Assembly: GCA_963281155.1 (NCBI GenBank)
Contig: CAUJLY010000004.1
Coordinates: 558,001 to 622,000, forward strand
Direction: 5' to 3'
DNA from: Rhabditophanes sp. KR3021
Taxonomy: Eukaryota > Nematoda > Chromadorea > Rhabditida > Alloionematidae
Length of the DNA: 64,000 nt
Positions within the stretch are counted from its first letter, which is position 1; the number at the start of each line of letters is the position of its first letter. Both the position numbers and the translations under genes were made by a program. Positions 36,643-47,815 of the stretch are shown one piece after another. A model generated the notes under the pieces. That model was given only the letters and a program-made list of their open reading frames with translations. It was not told where the DNA came from and did no database searches.

Positions 36643-37578
36643 ATGGATTTCAAAGGAGATGACATAGAGTATTTGGGAGCGGCAAACCTAGCTGACGAAA
36701 TTCAGTACTTGGGTACCACAAGAACACAGGAAGGAGCTGGGCCGCCTGCATCGAGGAAAAGGAAAATAGTGATAGATGGAAACACCAAAACTGAACGGAC
36801 AACCTTAAAATACAACGATAAAAAAGGTATTTTGGAGGCAAATAAAAATTCCGTTTTCTATGATCACCTTGAAAACGGAAGCATTCCAACTGGTTCAAAT
36901 TTCCGTCCAAGTCAACTCACTAAAAACTTTATTCCTCGGGATAATTTTACAAGAAGCCTGCAAAGGTCCGGATTCAGAGCAGCCTATGACAAAGCTGCCC
37001 TCAATCCGCTAAGAGACTACAAGAAAGTTGATGAAGCCAAAGCAACCAAGGCAATTCGGGGGAAAGCTTGTCGCAGTACTCTAGAAGGATTTGATTGTGA
37101 GTGTTGTAGAGATTATTACAATGCTCTTGACCTATCTACTCCTGAAAAGAAGGAAAGAATAAACAAGGTTTCGAGGCATAGAGGAATCATGTTCAATGTC
37201 ACAAAAACACCGCCTGGGTACTGGGATAAGGATTACATGTCTGAGAGTGAGCAAAAACGTAATGGCTTACTAGTTGTCTCAAATTCGCCCTTCTTTTTAA
37301 AAAATAAACCTACCTCAAGGCGATTTATTTTTAAAGATGATTCGGATGAAGAAGGAAAACCTGGCAAACTGCTGATCTCACTTTTGAACGATGCGACTGA
37401 AACCACAAATAATAAACCTACCCCAAGGCGACTTACTTTTAAAGGTGACTCGGATGAAGAAGGAAAACCTGGCAAACTGCAGATCTCACTTTTGAACGAT
37501 GCGACTGAAACCACAAATCCTCCCTCAATTCATTCATTAAAAGAAAATGAGGACAATTTAGGTCACGAGTTCAAATAA
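36643..37578 (+). CDS. RBBP8: CtIP/Sae2/COM-1 homologue, DNA end-resection factor
   Basis: CtIP/Sae2 proteins stimulate MRE11-complex nuclease to start resection of double-strand breaks, including in meiosis. A single exon of 311 residues; the ATG at 36643 is the first Met. The C-terminal SAE2 domain is recognised by CRSTLEGFDCECCRDYY (the C-x2-C zinc-type motif) followed by INKVSRHRG and TPPGYWDKDYMSE, the conserved RHR and P-G-(F/Y)-W-D blocks. Unlike most family members, about 110 residues follow this domain. They contain two exact-frame 36-residue repeats with acidic DSDEEGKPGKL centres. No N-terminal coiled coil is evident, so the protein is short compared with vertebrate CtIP and closer to nematode COM-1 or yeast Sae2. 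Confidence 0.85.
   Translation: MDFKGDDIEYLGAANLADEIQYLGTTRTQEGAGPPASRKRKIVIDGNTKTERTTLKYNDKKGILEANKNSVFYDHLENGSIPTGSNFRPSQLTKNFIPRDNFTRSLQRSGFRAAYDKAALNPLRDYKKVDEAKATKAIRGKACRSTLEGFDCECCRDYYNALDLSTPEKKERINKVSRHRGIMFNVTKTPPGYWDKDYMSESEQKRNGLLVVSNSPFFLKNKPTSRRFIFKDDSDEEGKPGKLLISLLNDATETTNNKPTPRRLTFKGDSDEEGKPGKLQISLLNDATETTNPPSIHSLKENEDNLGHEFK
37303..37518 (+). repeat. 108 bp tandem duplication inside the CtIP homologue
   Basis: Two adjacent copies (37303-37410 and 37411-37518), each 36 codons, differ at only about nine bases. Each encodes NKPT-RR-F-DSDEEGKPGKL and ends in LLNDATETTN. The length keeps the reading frame. The low divergence points to a recent duplication. Confidence 0.95.
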
Positions 37579-37767
37579 AATGGACATACTTACATACATA
37601 TCATGTACATTTCTTAAATAACTATTTTGCCATTTAATAATTTATTTTTAATCTTCTTTGCATTCTTTTTAATCAAGAGTTTATTACACTTTTAAATATC
37701 TCTATCTCAAAATTAATTAAGTTTTCTAATTACGCACTTTATAGGCAACCTTAAAAGGAAGAAAAAG

Positions 37768-38212
37768 ATGGCGTCTTCGACAAAAGCAAGAATCGAGGAA
37801 TTAAAGACTGCTCTGGAGTCTCGTTACAAGACTATGGAAAATCTGTCCAAAGACAGGGATACCTTTGTCAACAAGAGAACACAATTGGAAACTCAGCTGA
37901 CTGAAAATAAGATGGTTGAAAAGGTATGTGAGGAAGCTAACTGTAAATTATCTTCTAAATCTGTTGTAGGAATTCGCACTTCTCGAAGGAGATGCTAAAG
38001 TCTTCAAACTAATCGGGCCAGCTTTAGTCAAGCAAGACCTAGATGAGTCCAAGCAAAATGTTCAAAAGAGATTGGAATATATTAATGGTGAAATTAAGAG
38101 AGTCGAAAAGGCTTTGGAAGAGTTGCCTGAAAAGTTGAAGAATGAACAAGATGAAATCTCAAAGCTTCAAGTTATGGTTCAAGCTGTTATGGCTTCTGCC
38201 GGTGCTAAGTAA
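37768..38212 (+). CDS. PFDN6: Prefoldin subunit 6
   Basis: A beta-type subunit of the hexameric prefoldin chaperone that hands nascent actin and tubulin to CCT. Two exons (37768-37923 and 37970-38212, 46 bp intron) give 132 residues, the usual size. Two coiled-coil helices (about 3-55 and 85-130) flank beta strands with FALLEGDAKVFKLIGPALVK and QDLDES, the family's most conserved block. It lies 190 bp downstream of the CtIP homologue on the same strand and faces the TPR gene tail to tail. Confidence 0.93.
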
Positions 38213-38347
38213 AAAGAATTCATTCTTACCTTCTGATCAAACGCTCATTTATTGTTAACTTTTGATAATAAATTCTTTTGCTTTATCGGTAGAGATATTA
38301 AAACAATTTTATTCGCATCAAACAAAATAATGAAAACATTATAATCA

Positions 38348-39031
38348 TTACTGCTTATCATTAGTTGGGAGTGTTTCAGTTTTAGTAGCTTTGAACGCAG
38401 GTGTCGACGTGGCCCCACAACTTCCACTTTGAAGAAGCTTTCTAGCCAGCGCACATCCCTGCAATAATAAACTTATTATATTCAGACAAAGCTATTTTAA
38501 TTGACATAACTGTGGTGTTCAAAACCCTTTGATAAGTGCTTATAAAATAAATATTGCACCACTACCTTTGACTTCTTTAAATTTATCATATTACTTTGTG
38601 ATCATTATAATAAGAACAATATTTATAAACAAACCTTTTCGTCTATTTTGTTGTGTGTTTTTAGAATAGCAGCTTTGCCAAGATATACTTTTGATTCTTC
38701 GATCCGGCCGCTTCTTCTTAAGCAATCGCCTATGTAGAAGAGGTTTGCTGCACTAAAGTCGGGCTTGATTTCATGTGCTTTCATGAAAAAGGAGTATGCA
38801 TCGGGGTAGCTTTTGTTGTTGTAAAGCGTCAAACCTAGATATAATACCACATATAATTATTTGACACAAAAATTCGTTTACGCATATAATTAATTGTAAT
38901 AACTATTACTCACAAACAGTAACCTTACCTAGCGCATGCCAAGCAAATGGATCAGAAGGTGTAATTTGGGTAACTCTATGCAACAGCCTAATCTTTGCCT
39001 CCAAATCTTGGACTCCCTTAACTCCAGACAT
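38348..39031 (-). CDS. Short TPR protein of the RMDN (regulator of microtubule dynamics) type
   Basis: Three exons (38929-39031, 38635-38834, 38348-38458) give 137 residues. ITPSDPFAWHALGLTLYNNK followed by SYPDAYSFFMKAHEIKPDF and NLFYIGDCLRRSGRIEESK matches the TPR core of RMDN proteins (DP-D-FPWHILG, ALEYFLKAEEVKPGF, LG-C). Nematode RMD-1 and vertebrate RMDN proteins are longer; here the N-terminal TPR helices are missing or lie in unseen upstream exons. Role in spindle or mitochondrial-ER contacts is inferred from the family only. Confidence 0.68.
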
Positions 39032-40680
39032 TTTTTGATCTAAAAAAGTTAAGCATACAATCTCCTTATCACTAATCGCGTCGCATTCTTCCGAAATAAA
39101 AAAGGTCGTTCACATTAGCAATACAAAATTTACACCCTTCCTACTAGTACAAGAATAAAGCAGTTATCACCATGCGACCACTACTTATTGTACTAAAGGC
39201 TCTCTATTCACGTCACACATCATTTCTAATGTAATAATTTATTAATATAATCACTTTCTACAACCACACACAAAACACCATCCGACTGTATATATTTTTA
39301 TTCAATTTTTTGCATAACTTAATCTACACAAAGCATCTATACCTCAAAAACTAGCCTCAACAATAGACTTACTTTAAATATTCTAATATTTAAGACAAAT
39401 TCAGACCAACACTAACAAGAAAGCCACAACACATGCTGGTAAAGAAAGTGATAACATTTATTATATTAATTGAAACTATTTGTTTAAGGCCTGGCAAAGA
39501 AGGAGCTTAAAACATCATAAAATAAAATGATAAATAAGACTTCGATGGTCGTTTAGTTAATTAAAAAATTTGATATTAAAATGATGTGGAACGTTTCTTT
39601 TTTGACAAACTTCACTCAACCAAGACTTCACCACTTCTCACCTGTTTCTTTTCTAAATAAACACAAAATACCGCTACACACTTTTTGTTTCAACCAATTG
39701 TTTTAACTAATACTTCCTATTTATTGAATCATTTTTTTATTGTACACATAATAAGATGACAACTTCCTTTCTACAACTGAATTAACGACCCAATCTTTAT
39801 TACAAAAATCACAACATTTATTATCTCTTTCAAAAGGAAATACATAACATTTATAATCTCCTCACTAACTTGCACTTTTATTATTTGATAGTAGAAGCAT
39901 AAATCTCATTACTATTTATATATAAATTTTATTGCCTTAACTAGAAAATGATAGTATAACCCTTAAACCTGTTGCTCAAACCTCGAATCATGTCCGCGCC
40001 GCGAACCTGTTAATTATTACCACCAATTTATATTTTAGCCACAACCACAAAAGATGTCTTTTTTATAATTTGAGTTGGTGCATCAATTTTTAGACTACTT
40101 ATAATTGTTAATTAGCTTTTCAAATTTAAAGGTGCCAACCTCGCCATTATTATTTACTTCATTTAAATTAACTTAGGACATAAGTAAGTTAAAAGTGAAC
40201 AGAGACACAATAACCATTACATCCACCTTCAGACTCCCTTCAATCGCTATTTCCATTACAACATATTTTGCCATTTTCTATTGTCATAATTTATTTTTAC
40301 AAGTCACTTCCTACCTCTGATCAAAAGTATACATATTTATTATTATTACTAAATATATTATTTGTACACATATCGATGCCATTTATATTTTTGCTTCTTG
40401 CACTTATTCAAAATTCGAATGTCAACAAAAGCAAATGTATTTGGATGTTGTTCCATGTTCCTATTACATTTTTGAATGTAAATGTGATTCGGACATGACG
40501 AATGGTATTATGTTATGACCAAACATTCTCAAATTTGATTTTAGCGTTAGCTATTGATATATCGTTTGTAACACTTGCACATTTGATATAAATACAATTT
40601 AATCAGGTTGAGACTTAATCATTTCATACTTTTAGAGATCTTCTCTCAAACAATTATTTGATTTGATCACTGGATGGGTC
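39032..40680. other. 1.6 kb intergenic region
   Basis: AT-rich sequence between the divergently transcribed TPR gene and the first small membrane protein. A 76-codon hydrophobic frame at 40268-40498 has no start context, splice partner or homologue that I recognise. Confidence 0.45.
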
Positions 40681-41097
40681 ATGTCATCTATTAAACAATT
40701 TATACATAGTGTAAGTTGAGGAATATTTCAATTTATTTATTTTCATATCATCATTTAGGAACTGTCCAAAATAATAACTGATTACGAGAAAGCTTTGATA
40801 ATAGCTGAAATAGTTGCCGCTGCAATCAATTTTCTTACCATAATAATTGTTTTGATTACGTTGGTAGTCGTGACCTTATTCTTGTACAAAGTTCATTTGA
40901 TTACAAAGAAACGAAATAAGAGATTGAGAGAAGAGGAGTTTAGAAACTATAAAAGAGAACTTGACTCCAGTCATTTGAAGCAATTTGCCAACCAAGCCAA
41001 AGGCAACACCAAAGAAAGTTATTTCCAAGAAAAAGTATTTCCAAAGAACAAATTTTTCCAAGAACAAGACATTGATTTGATCGAATATCAAGTATGA
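40681..41097 (+). CDS. Small single-pass membrane protein 1
   Basis: A 30 bp first exon (40681-40710) and a second exon at 40759-41097 (48 bp intron, phase 0) give 122 residues. A short amphipathic N-terminus is followed by a long hydrophobic span (INFLTIIIVLITLVVVTLF, residues 40-60) and a basic, charged cytoplasm-like tail. No signal peptide or known family. The stop codon overlaps the ATG of the next gene as ATGA. It is the first of three consecutive genes with the same plan. Confidence 0.6.
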
Positions 41098-41426
41098 GTT
41101 ACCAGCCTCTTCAAGGTTCGCCTTATGTTTACAAGGAAGATTTGAATGAAGTAAGTTGGAAATGGGTAAAATAAAATAATAAAACTTTCCAGCAAATCTC
41201 AACTTTAATCCAAAACTCATTACGCCTCAAAAATGCTGTTCGTACCATTTTATTTGATCTCAAGATCATCCTTCTATGCGTCTGTATATTAATATTGATA
41301 GCCATCGTAACTTCCATCAACTGTCTCTACTCCCAATACAAAACCTACAAAAGCTTCAACTCCTCTTATTCGGAAGACAAAAAAAACTACTCACAACCAC
41401 ACATCCAAAACGAAGGTGATCATTAA
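41094..41426 (+). CDS. Small single-pass membrane protein 2
   Basis: Its ATG at 41094 overlaps the stop of the preceding gene by the sequence ATGA. Exons 41094-41150 and 41193-41426 (42 bp intron, phase 0) give 96 residues. An N-terminal SYQPLQGSPY segment leads to a helix, one hydrophobic span (IILLCVCILILIAIVTSI, about 47-64) and a Ser/Tyr/Asn-rich tail. Family not recognised. The overlap implies translation from a shared mRNA or an alternative 5' end. Confidence 0.55.
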
Positions 41427-41601
41427 AAAATTAGTATATATTTATTGTACAGTGTAAATTACTCTATCTAATAATGGTTTATTTTGTTGTTGTGTTTTGT
41501 TTGTTAGGAAGATCCTTAATTAATACTTGTGAATGTGTGTGTTGTTGCCAATAATTAATAATTTTTTAGGATTACAAGGCTTTTGTTTTGATTTTTACAA
41601 G

Positions 41602-41906
41602 ATGACTTCATTGGATCAGGTTAGTAATTAGGAAGGTAATGTGATTGTGAGTTATTTTAGATAATCACAACTTTTGATAGAGCAGTTTCAGAGTTGACAG
41701 AAGATGTTAGAGAATTAATTACAGTGTTGAAGTTTTTCTTGCCTCTCGTCATAGTCTCTTTTTTTGTGTTTGTGGTGTTGCTGACTTTGACTATTGTTGG
41801 AACTTTCGCCATGCAGTGCATCAAACTCCGAAGAGATGGCCGTTACTCTTCCGAAAGAGAACCAATGACATTGGACAAACACACCTTCAAGGGATCTGTC
41901 GTTTAA
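41602..41906 (+). CDS. Small single-pass membrane protein 3
   Basis: Exon 1 is only 18 bp (41602-41619) and ends at Gln; exon 2 is 41661-41906, with a 41 bp phase-0 intron. The 87-residue product has a short amphipathic helix, a hydrophobic span (PLVIVSFFVFVVLLTLTIVG, about 36-55) and a basic tail. It lies 175 bp downstream of protein 2, after a TTTTTTAG acceptor-like site at about 41570. Family not recognised. Confidence 0.55.
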
Positions 41907-42559
41907 TTGAGCCAGATTATGGTGAAAGTTGGATGTGTAAAAAGTTATGTGTGCCTTAACCAATTCGAAATACAGAGTATTATATGTTATTTTAACCAAA
42001 TCAAATCTATGCAGTGCCTTTCAAATCTCTCTCTTTTTATTTAGACTAATTATAATAAAGATTCATACATATCGTCACTCATAATCGTACTTTGGTATTC
42101 TTTTTGTAAAGCACATAAATTTAAAATGCTTATATATGAATCATACATCTACTACGCATGTAACACACGCACCTCGAAAAAAGTTTAAAACAATTACCAA
42201 AGTAAACGGCTCCCGACCAAAGTACGTGTGTATGTCATTCCCAGAAGCTACTTACGTCACATCTTCATACATTTTACCTTATTACCATCAACAAAAAGGT
42301 AGGAGCTGCACTTAAAAACAAAGACGTAACGGAAATAATAATAAAAAAACAATCTACATATATATTTTATTTTGAATTGAAAAAATATTTTCTTTATAAT
42401 TAATAAAATAGACTTTATATCACAAGAGTTCAATAATTTTAAGTTTAATATAATGTATGTTGGTTGGTATGTTTGAATGGATATTTGAAAAGTTAAATTT
42501 AAAGGAGAATGTAAAAATTTGTTTGGTGGTGATTATACTTTTGTTTTAAAATCCTTTTT
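41907..42559. other. Convergent intergenic region
   Basis: The 3' flanks of the small-membrane-protein cluster (+) and the G alpha gene (-). AATAAA-type signals occur on both strands (for example near 42054 and 42404). No gene seen. Confidence 0.45.
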
Positions 42560-44024
42560 CTACATCATACCTGCTTTTTGTAGATTTTTCTGAATCGAAG
42601 TGGTGAGTGTATAATGGTGAGTAACTTACTTGAATGATAGTATCTATGACAGAACTAATAACCAACTGAACTTGATCAGTGTCTGTGGCACAAGTTTCAT
42701 GCATGTAAATGGTCTTTTTGTCCGGATGTTGGTTTAGCTTTGAAAATTCTAATTTAATAAAATTCATCGCCTCTTCGTAATTCTGTCCGCCATCGTATTC
42801 AGGAAAGGCGGTAGTAATGTTTGTTTTCAGAATCTTTTCCGCAAACAGATCTTTCTTGTTGAAGAAAACTATCATTGCTGTGTTTTGGAACCAGGATGAG
42901 TTACAGATAGATTGGAATAGTTGCATAGACTCTTGCATTCTGTTCGTCGACTCGTCTTCAAAAAGAACTTGATCGTATTCGGAGACGGCGCAAATGAAGA
43001 TAATAGATTCTACATTGTCGAAACAATGAATCCATTTTTTACGCTCCGATCTTTGACCTCCTACATCGAATACTCTGAACAATTTATTAGTTGTTTCAAT
43101 ACATTAACACTTACCGAAAATCTAAATCTTTGATTTTGAATTTCACTTCTAAAAACAAAACAAAATTAACAACAAACTATACCCAAAATCAACACCAAAG
43201 TAAGTTTAGAATGATCACAAACTAAGTTTAGAATGACCAATCAACTAAATTTGAATGCTCAACCAACTAAATTCAACCTCATCCCAAAATAACTAAACAC
43301 CACTCAAAGCAACATAAATATCAAATAACATCATTAACTTCGACTACCAAAAAACAAACCTATAACTCCACTAGTAGCTCTATAAAAAACAACTAATTAT
43401 GATGTTGATGATATAGAAACGTACTGTCTCGAAAACAAGATGTCTTGTTCGGTAGGTCTGTAGCCAGGTTCATGGATTCTTCGGACTGAGTCTAGGAAAT
43501 GTTTGGCTGAGTCGTTGATTTGGTAGGTACTGCGTTGCTCGTAAGCTCTCTGGACGCCTTCGTCTTTCCAGAGGCGGTCTATTGCCACCGTCAACTCATC
43601 CGAGAAGGGTTGTTGTTCTTCGTTGGCATCTATTATCTTTCGAACCAACTCCCGATCTCCCTCTAGGTTGGGATCTGCAAACTCTATTTTGAGGGTGTTT
43701 TCCATGGCTTTGATGATAGCTGAGATGGATGTTAGGACATTCGAGTAGACGACAGCTTTCTTTTCGTTGATTTCATCCTCGCTAAAGCCATTCGAATGGA
43801 GAAGTTGCATTTGCTTCAAAATGGTCGACTTTCCACATTCACCTTCAATGAAACCTCATTTAAACCACCTAAAAAGACACTAACTCACCTGCTCCAAGCA
43901 AAAGCAACTTGATGATAGAAGAACTGGCTCTTTTGTCACTTTGAAGCTGTTTCTCGATAGCCTTCGACTTAGCATACTCTTCCTTGGCTTCGTCGGTCTG
44001 ACACGAACTAGTAATTGCCCCCAT
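42560..44024 (-). CDS. Heterotrimeric G protein alpha subunit
   Basis: A GTP-binding switch coupling GPCRs to effectors. Six exons (43889-44024, 43425-43842, 43360-43379, 43115-43148, 42630-43074, 42560-42589) give 360 residues. G1 is KLLLLGAGECGKST, switch I Arg is in LFSRQATSG, G3 is DVGGQRSERKKW, G4 is FFNKKDLF, and G5 is TCATDT. The N-terminus MGAITSSC offers N-myristoylation (Gly2) and palmitoylation (Cys8). The C-terminus NLQKAGMM lacks the Cys at -4, so it would be pertussis-toxin resistant, and it does not match the Gs, Gq or G12 tails, suggesting a lineage-specific GPA-type subunit. Two exons are only 20 and 34 bp. Confidence 0.92.
43199..43294. repeat. Intronic tandem repeat, about 23 bp
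   Basis: Four diverged copies around AAGTTTAGAATGACCAATCAACTA inside the 211 bp G alpha intron between the 20 bp and 34 bp exons. Unit length and intronic position parallel the minisatellites in the dehydrogenase and DGK introns. Confidence 0.65.
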
Positions 44025-45844
44025 CTCTTCTCACACACTGCCCTGCAATTCTCAAATTGGCACACAACAAAGAAGAAGGTGTGTGGTGCCTCAAAGGGAC
44101 TTAGCTGTGTCTGTCTTAGTCAAAGCACACCTGTTATAGCGTCCTTTGGCAGAGTAAACCTAAAACAGCATCAAATGACACATTATTTCCTTCAAACTGC
44201 GTCTCCATGGCAACTGTTTCGGATCGCAAAAATTTTAGTGGGAATTTGTTCTAACTAATTACATATAAGCTCATTATACTTTGCCGCAGTGGCAACAAAA
44301 TATCAAAATGAGTAGTAAACAGGTTAATGAGAATATTCCTGTCAATTTCATGATACAAAACAGGGATAAAATTAATAAAATAAATTTATAGAGACGTCAG
44401 AAGGCGTAGATGAATGCACATGTTATACTATTTAATGGCTTAAGGTGAGTGTCAATTCATTTGAAATAGAAATTTGAATGGTGAATAGTTTGGGCTTAAT
44501 TATTAACAAAGCCAATTAGGTGTGCAATTATTGTAAATAAATACACAATCCGGCACATAAATAAATGCGCATAATGTATGGTTTTGATGAGTTATTTCAA
44601 AAATTATAAATGCGTCTTAACCCAATCATTACAAGTCTAATCCACCATCACAAAAAACGACACCTATCCTACCAACCTTCTACTATCTCAAAATGCAAAA
44701 AAATTAAGAAACTTAAACAACATCCCCCTCTCCATAGCACCACCACCTTACCTCCAAAACTAAACCTTCCCAACCCAAACACTACAATATACATTAAATG
44801 CACGACTATATAAGCACACCTACTACCTTCACAACCATAAAGTCAAACCTCTCCAGGTAAGTAAAAGGCTTGTACCTTCCTAAAGTCACTGATATTATGT
44901 ATATATGTAAAGTAAAGGCAAAACACACTCATTATTATATTCACGTGGATGTGATTAATAATGAGATTGTATATGAAATGAAAGAAGAAAGTTGGTTTGT
45001 GGCGTGAAATGGGAAGGTGTGGAGTGGCAAAAGTAGTGCCTTCTTTTAATCAAGAAATTTGGGCTTGGTTACTAATCTCCGGAAACAGATTCTTTGACAC
45101 AAAGAAGGACCTTGTTACTTTGCTCCTACCTATTTTATTTAAAAAGGCAATGAAAGCTTAAGTTGGTTCGGATTAATAGACATCATGCTTTACTTTATTA
45201 ATTTCGTGAAGAGAAAACAATGCAGTGCAATATACACCACATAAAGCATACAAATGTAAGTTGGTAAATGAGAAATTGTATGGATATGGCAGATAAAAGG
45301 TAATTAAAGGTATCAATATGTTGTCAACTTTTAAATTTGTTAAATAATTGATATTCGAAAGTAATTGTAAGCAAAAAGGTAACAAAGTGTTTGTTTGTGG
45401 GGGAAGGAAAAGATAATTGCACTTTTGAATGTTTTTTAAATATAAAAATTACATATTCAATAAACTCTGACTAAACCTTCTTCTGACAAGTACAAGCGCA
45501 TTCAAATAAAAATCATTAAACCAACCCTTGGTGACTGTATTTTGCTAGGAGGGATTTGGAGAGGTAACAAATTAAGAAATATTATGTGGGGAGGTGTGTG
45601 TTTGTGCCTTAGGTGTCATAAACAAATTTATAGTTGATGGCGACACTATTAATCAAATTTTACTCAATTAACAAGTAATTTGGAAAAAACTTTTATTGAC
45701 AAGGACATTATAAATACATATTAATTTTTGTTACAATAATAAAAATCTTTCCTTTCTTCACTACTATCCATTTCAATTTCCAATAAAGGTATTAAATGGC
45801 GATAAACTTGAGCAGCTGTTCCTTCCCCACCACGCAAATAAAAT
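44025..45844. other. 1.8 kb intergenic region
   Basis: Upstream of G alpha and downstream of neurexin. It contains a C/A-rich stretch on the plus strand (about 44610-44860) whose 67-codon frame looks like low-complexity chance. No gene recognised. Confidence 0.45.
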
Positions 45845-47815
45845 CTAGACATACCACTCTTTAAAGCCTCTCTTCTTAGGTTCCTGAGTACCGGGTGGTG
45901 CCTTAATGATGGTGACTTCTGGCGTGTTACGGGAACCAAGTGTATTTGTGTTATGGTGGTGGATATTATGTCCATTATATAGCATTGAATGCTCCAAACG
46001 CCCATTTTGTTTGGCGGGGAGGGTAGTTGATTGGTATGTTGTGGGGGTGGCTGCATTTGGGCAGAAGTTAGGTTGTTGGGTGCGGAGTAAGGTCGATTCA
46101 GGGGGGAACATTCCATTTATCACACCATCGCCATTCCCATACATGAGGTGTCCATTTTTGGTGTTTTCGCAATGGTGGGGGGGACCCATCAGTTGGGGGG
46201 ACATGTCTGTGGGGACGGGGGCATATCCTTGATTGTTATTATTTAGGGGAGGTCCTTTGTGGTTGTTATTCATGTACATTGGGTAGTGAGCTAAGACAGG
46301 AGCAGCTTGTCTGCATCTAAATACACAAAACATAACCACAACGATGATGAATATAACTGAGATGGCTCCGATTGATATAAAAGCGGTACGTGGAAAATCA
46401 GTCCCAGTATTGGTGGCAAGTCCTTTGCCAACGGCTGCTTGGTTCATTGTTCCCATGGGTGTGGTTGGCCTGACAGCATAAATGGTCGTTGAAGGAGTTG
46501 CTGGTGTATTGGAGAAGAAAAAGGGAGCCGTTATCGGAGGAGGGAATGTCGTTGATTGAAGTACTATAAAAAAAGATATTAATTTGTTAATCTCTAAAAA
46601 TTTAGGGTAAAAAAGCAAAGCATATTATGTAGGTGTGTTTGAAAATAAAAGTTCATGCAAAAAAGATTAGAACCGAGGTACACTTTTGAAATGAAATTAG
46701 TCATAATAGTAAAAGGGAAACGAAACTAAAAAGCTGGTTTGATCAAGCAATTTTAAGTCAAAAAGGTTATTCATTCATACCAGTAGTCGCTATGGTTGTT
46801 AGGATCGCCTTGGCCATGGCCGAAGTTGTTGTTGGAGGAATGGTTGTTGATGAGGTTGTAGTTTTTTGATTATAGAAGTTAAAAGTGCCACTTGATGTCT
46901 GGAGAAGTGGCGATTTGGTGGTTTTGGGGTTGCGTGAGGGGTAAGTGTATGTTTTGAAAGATGGGGAAGGTGTGATGAAGTGAAATGTTGGAGCTCCGAT
47001 GTCGGACCACCATCTATCTGAGTAGTCGTTGTCGTCATCAGCCCCTGTCTGGACGTTCTTGTACTTTTCATGGTTCGGTTGATCTAACTCGATGGTAACA
47101 GTATTCTCAATCATATTCGAAATATTGGGAGGCACAAAGTTAGGCTGTTTATAAGAGTTGGTTAGGTTCTTCGTTAATTTGGTATCTTCCTTCCCATCAT
47201 CTTTATTAACTATTATTTTTTCTATAAGGAGGGATATCGTGCAAAACAAAAGAAATTGAAACAAAAAATAGTAGACGTGCATTATTGTAAAATCAAACAG
47301 ACACCAAAACAAAATAAAGTTTTAGGAGTTGTATTTAGTAGTTAAGTTTTATACAAATATTTTGAATCTTAAAACTTACGATTTTCTCGATTATCTGAGG
47401 AGGGTGTTGTAGAAGGCGATGGAGTTGTTTTTGTCCTGGCTTTTCCTTTCCTTGAGTGTGAATTTGTGGGGGATGTATATGAGCTAAACTGTTTAGTTGT
47501 ATCGAAATCAGACTTTGGAATAACAGGTGTTATAAAATCTACAAACATCAATATTAATGAATGAAATTGGGAAAAAGATAAGATTATCTGTCACTAACCC
47601 TTAACTTTTACTTTCCCATTGTCCTTAAAATTAGGAGCAAACTTGGGAGGGGGAGGAATTTTATAAATATCATTTTTACATTCAGGTTTATCCCACTGCA
47701 TTAAACAAATGAGTGGATTATTATTATCCGTACTTGATACCAAAGGCACAATGACTAAGACCCATATAAAATTAACATAATAAACGTTATTTTTTATACA
47801 AAAATATTGAACCAT
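45845..47815 (-). CDS. Gamma-type short neurexin isoform with its own first exon
   Basis: An exon at 47599-47815 lies inside the 2.6 kb intron between alpha exons 50148 and 47538. It begins with an ATG and a signal-like segment (NNVYYVNFIWVLVIVPLVSS), then about 45 residues with two cysteines, and ends in phase 1 at a GTTAGT donor. It splices in frame to the same stalk exon (47538) that the alpha form uses. The result would be a secretory protein of about 511 residues with stalk, membrane span and PDZ tail but no LNS or EGF domain. C. elegans nrx-1 is known to make a gamma form with this design. Independent promoter use is inferred. Confidence 0.68.

Noticed and set aside
44610..44813. 67-codon C-rich plus-strand frame
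   Set aside because: Low-complexity sequence without domain, signal peptide or splice signals.
45721..46116. 131-codon frame overlapping the neurexin tail exon
   Set aside because: It lies in another phase of a low-complexity His/Asn/Pro-rich exon and lacks any start context.
46767..47071. Overlapping frame opposite-phase to the neurexin stalk exon
   Set aside because: It is a shadow of the Ser/Thr/Pro-rich stalk; phase and splice sites support only the neurexin frame.
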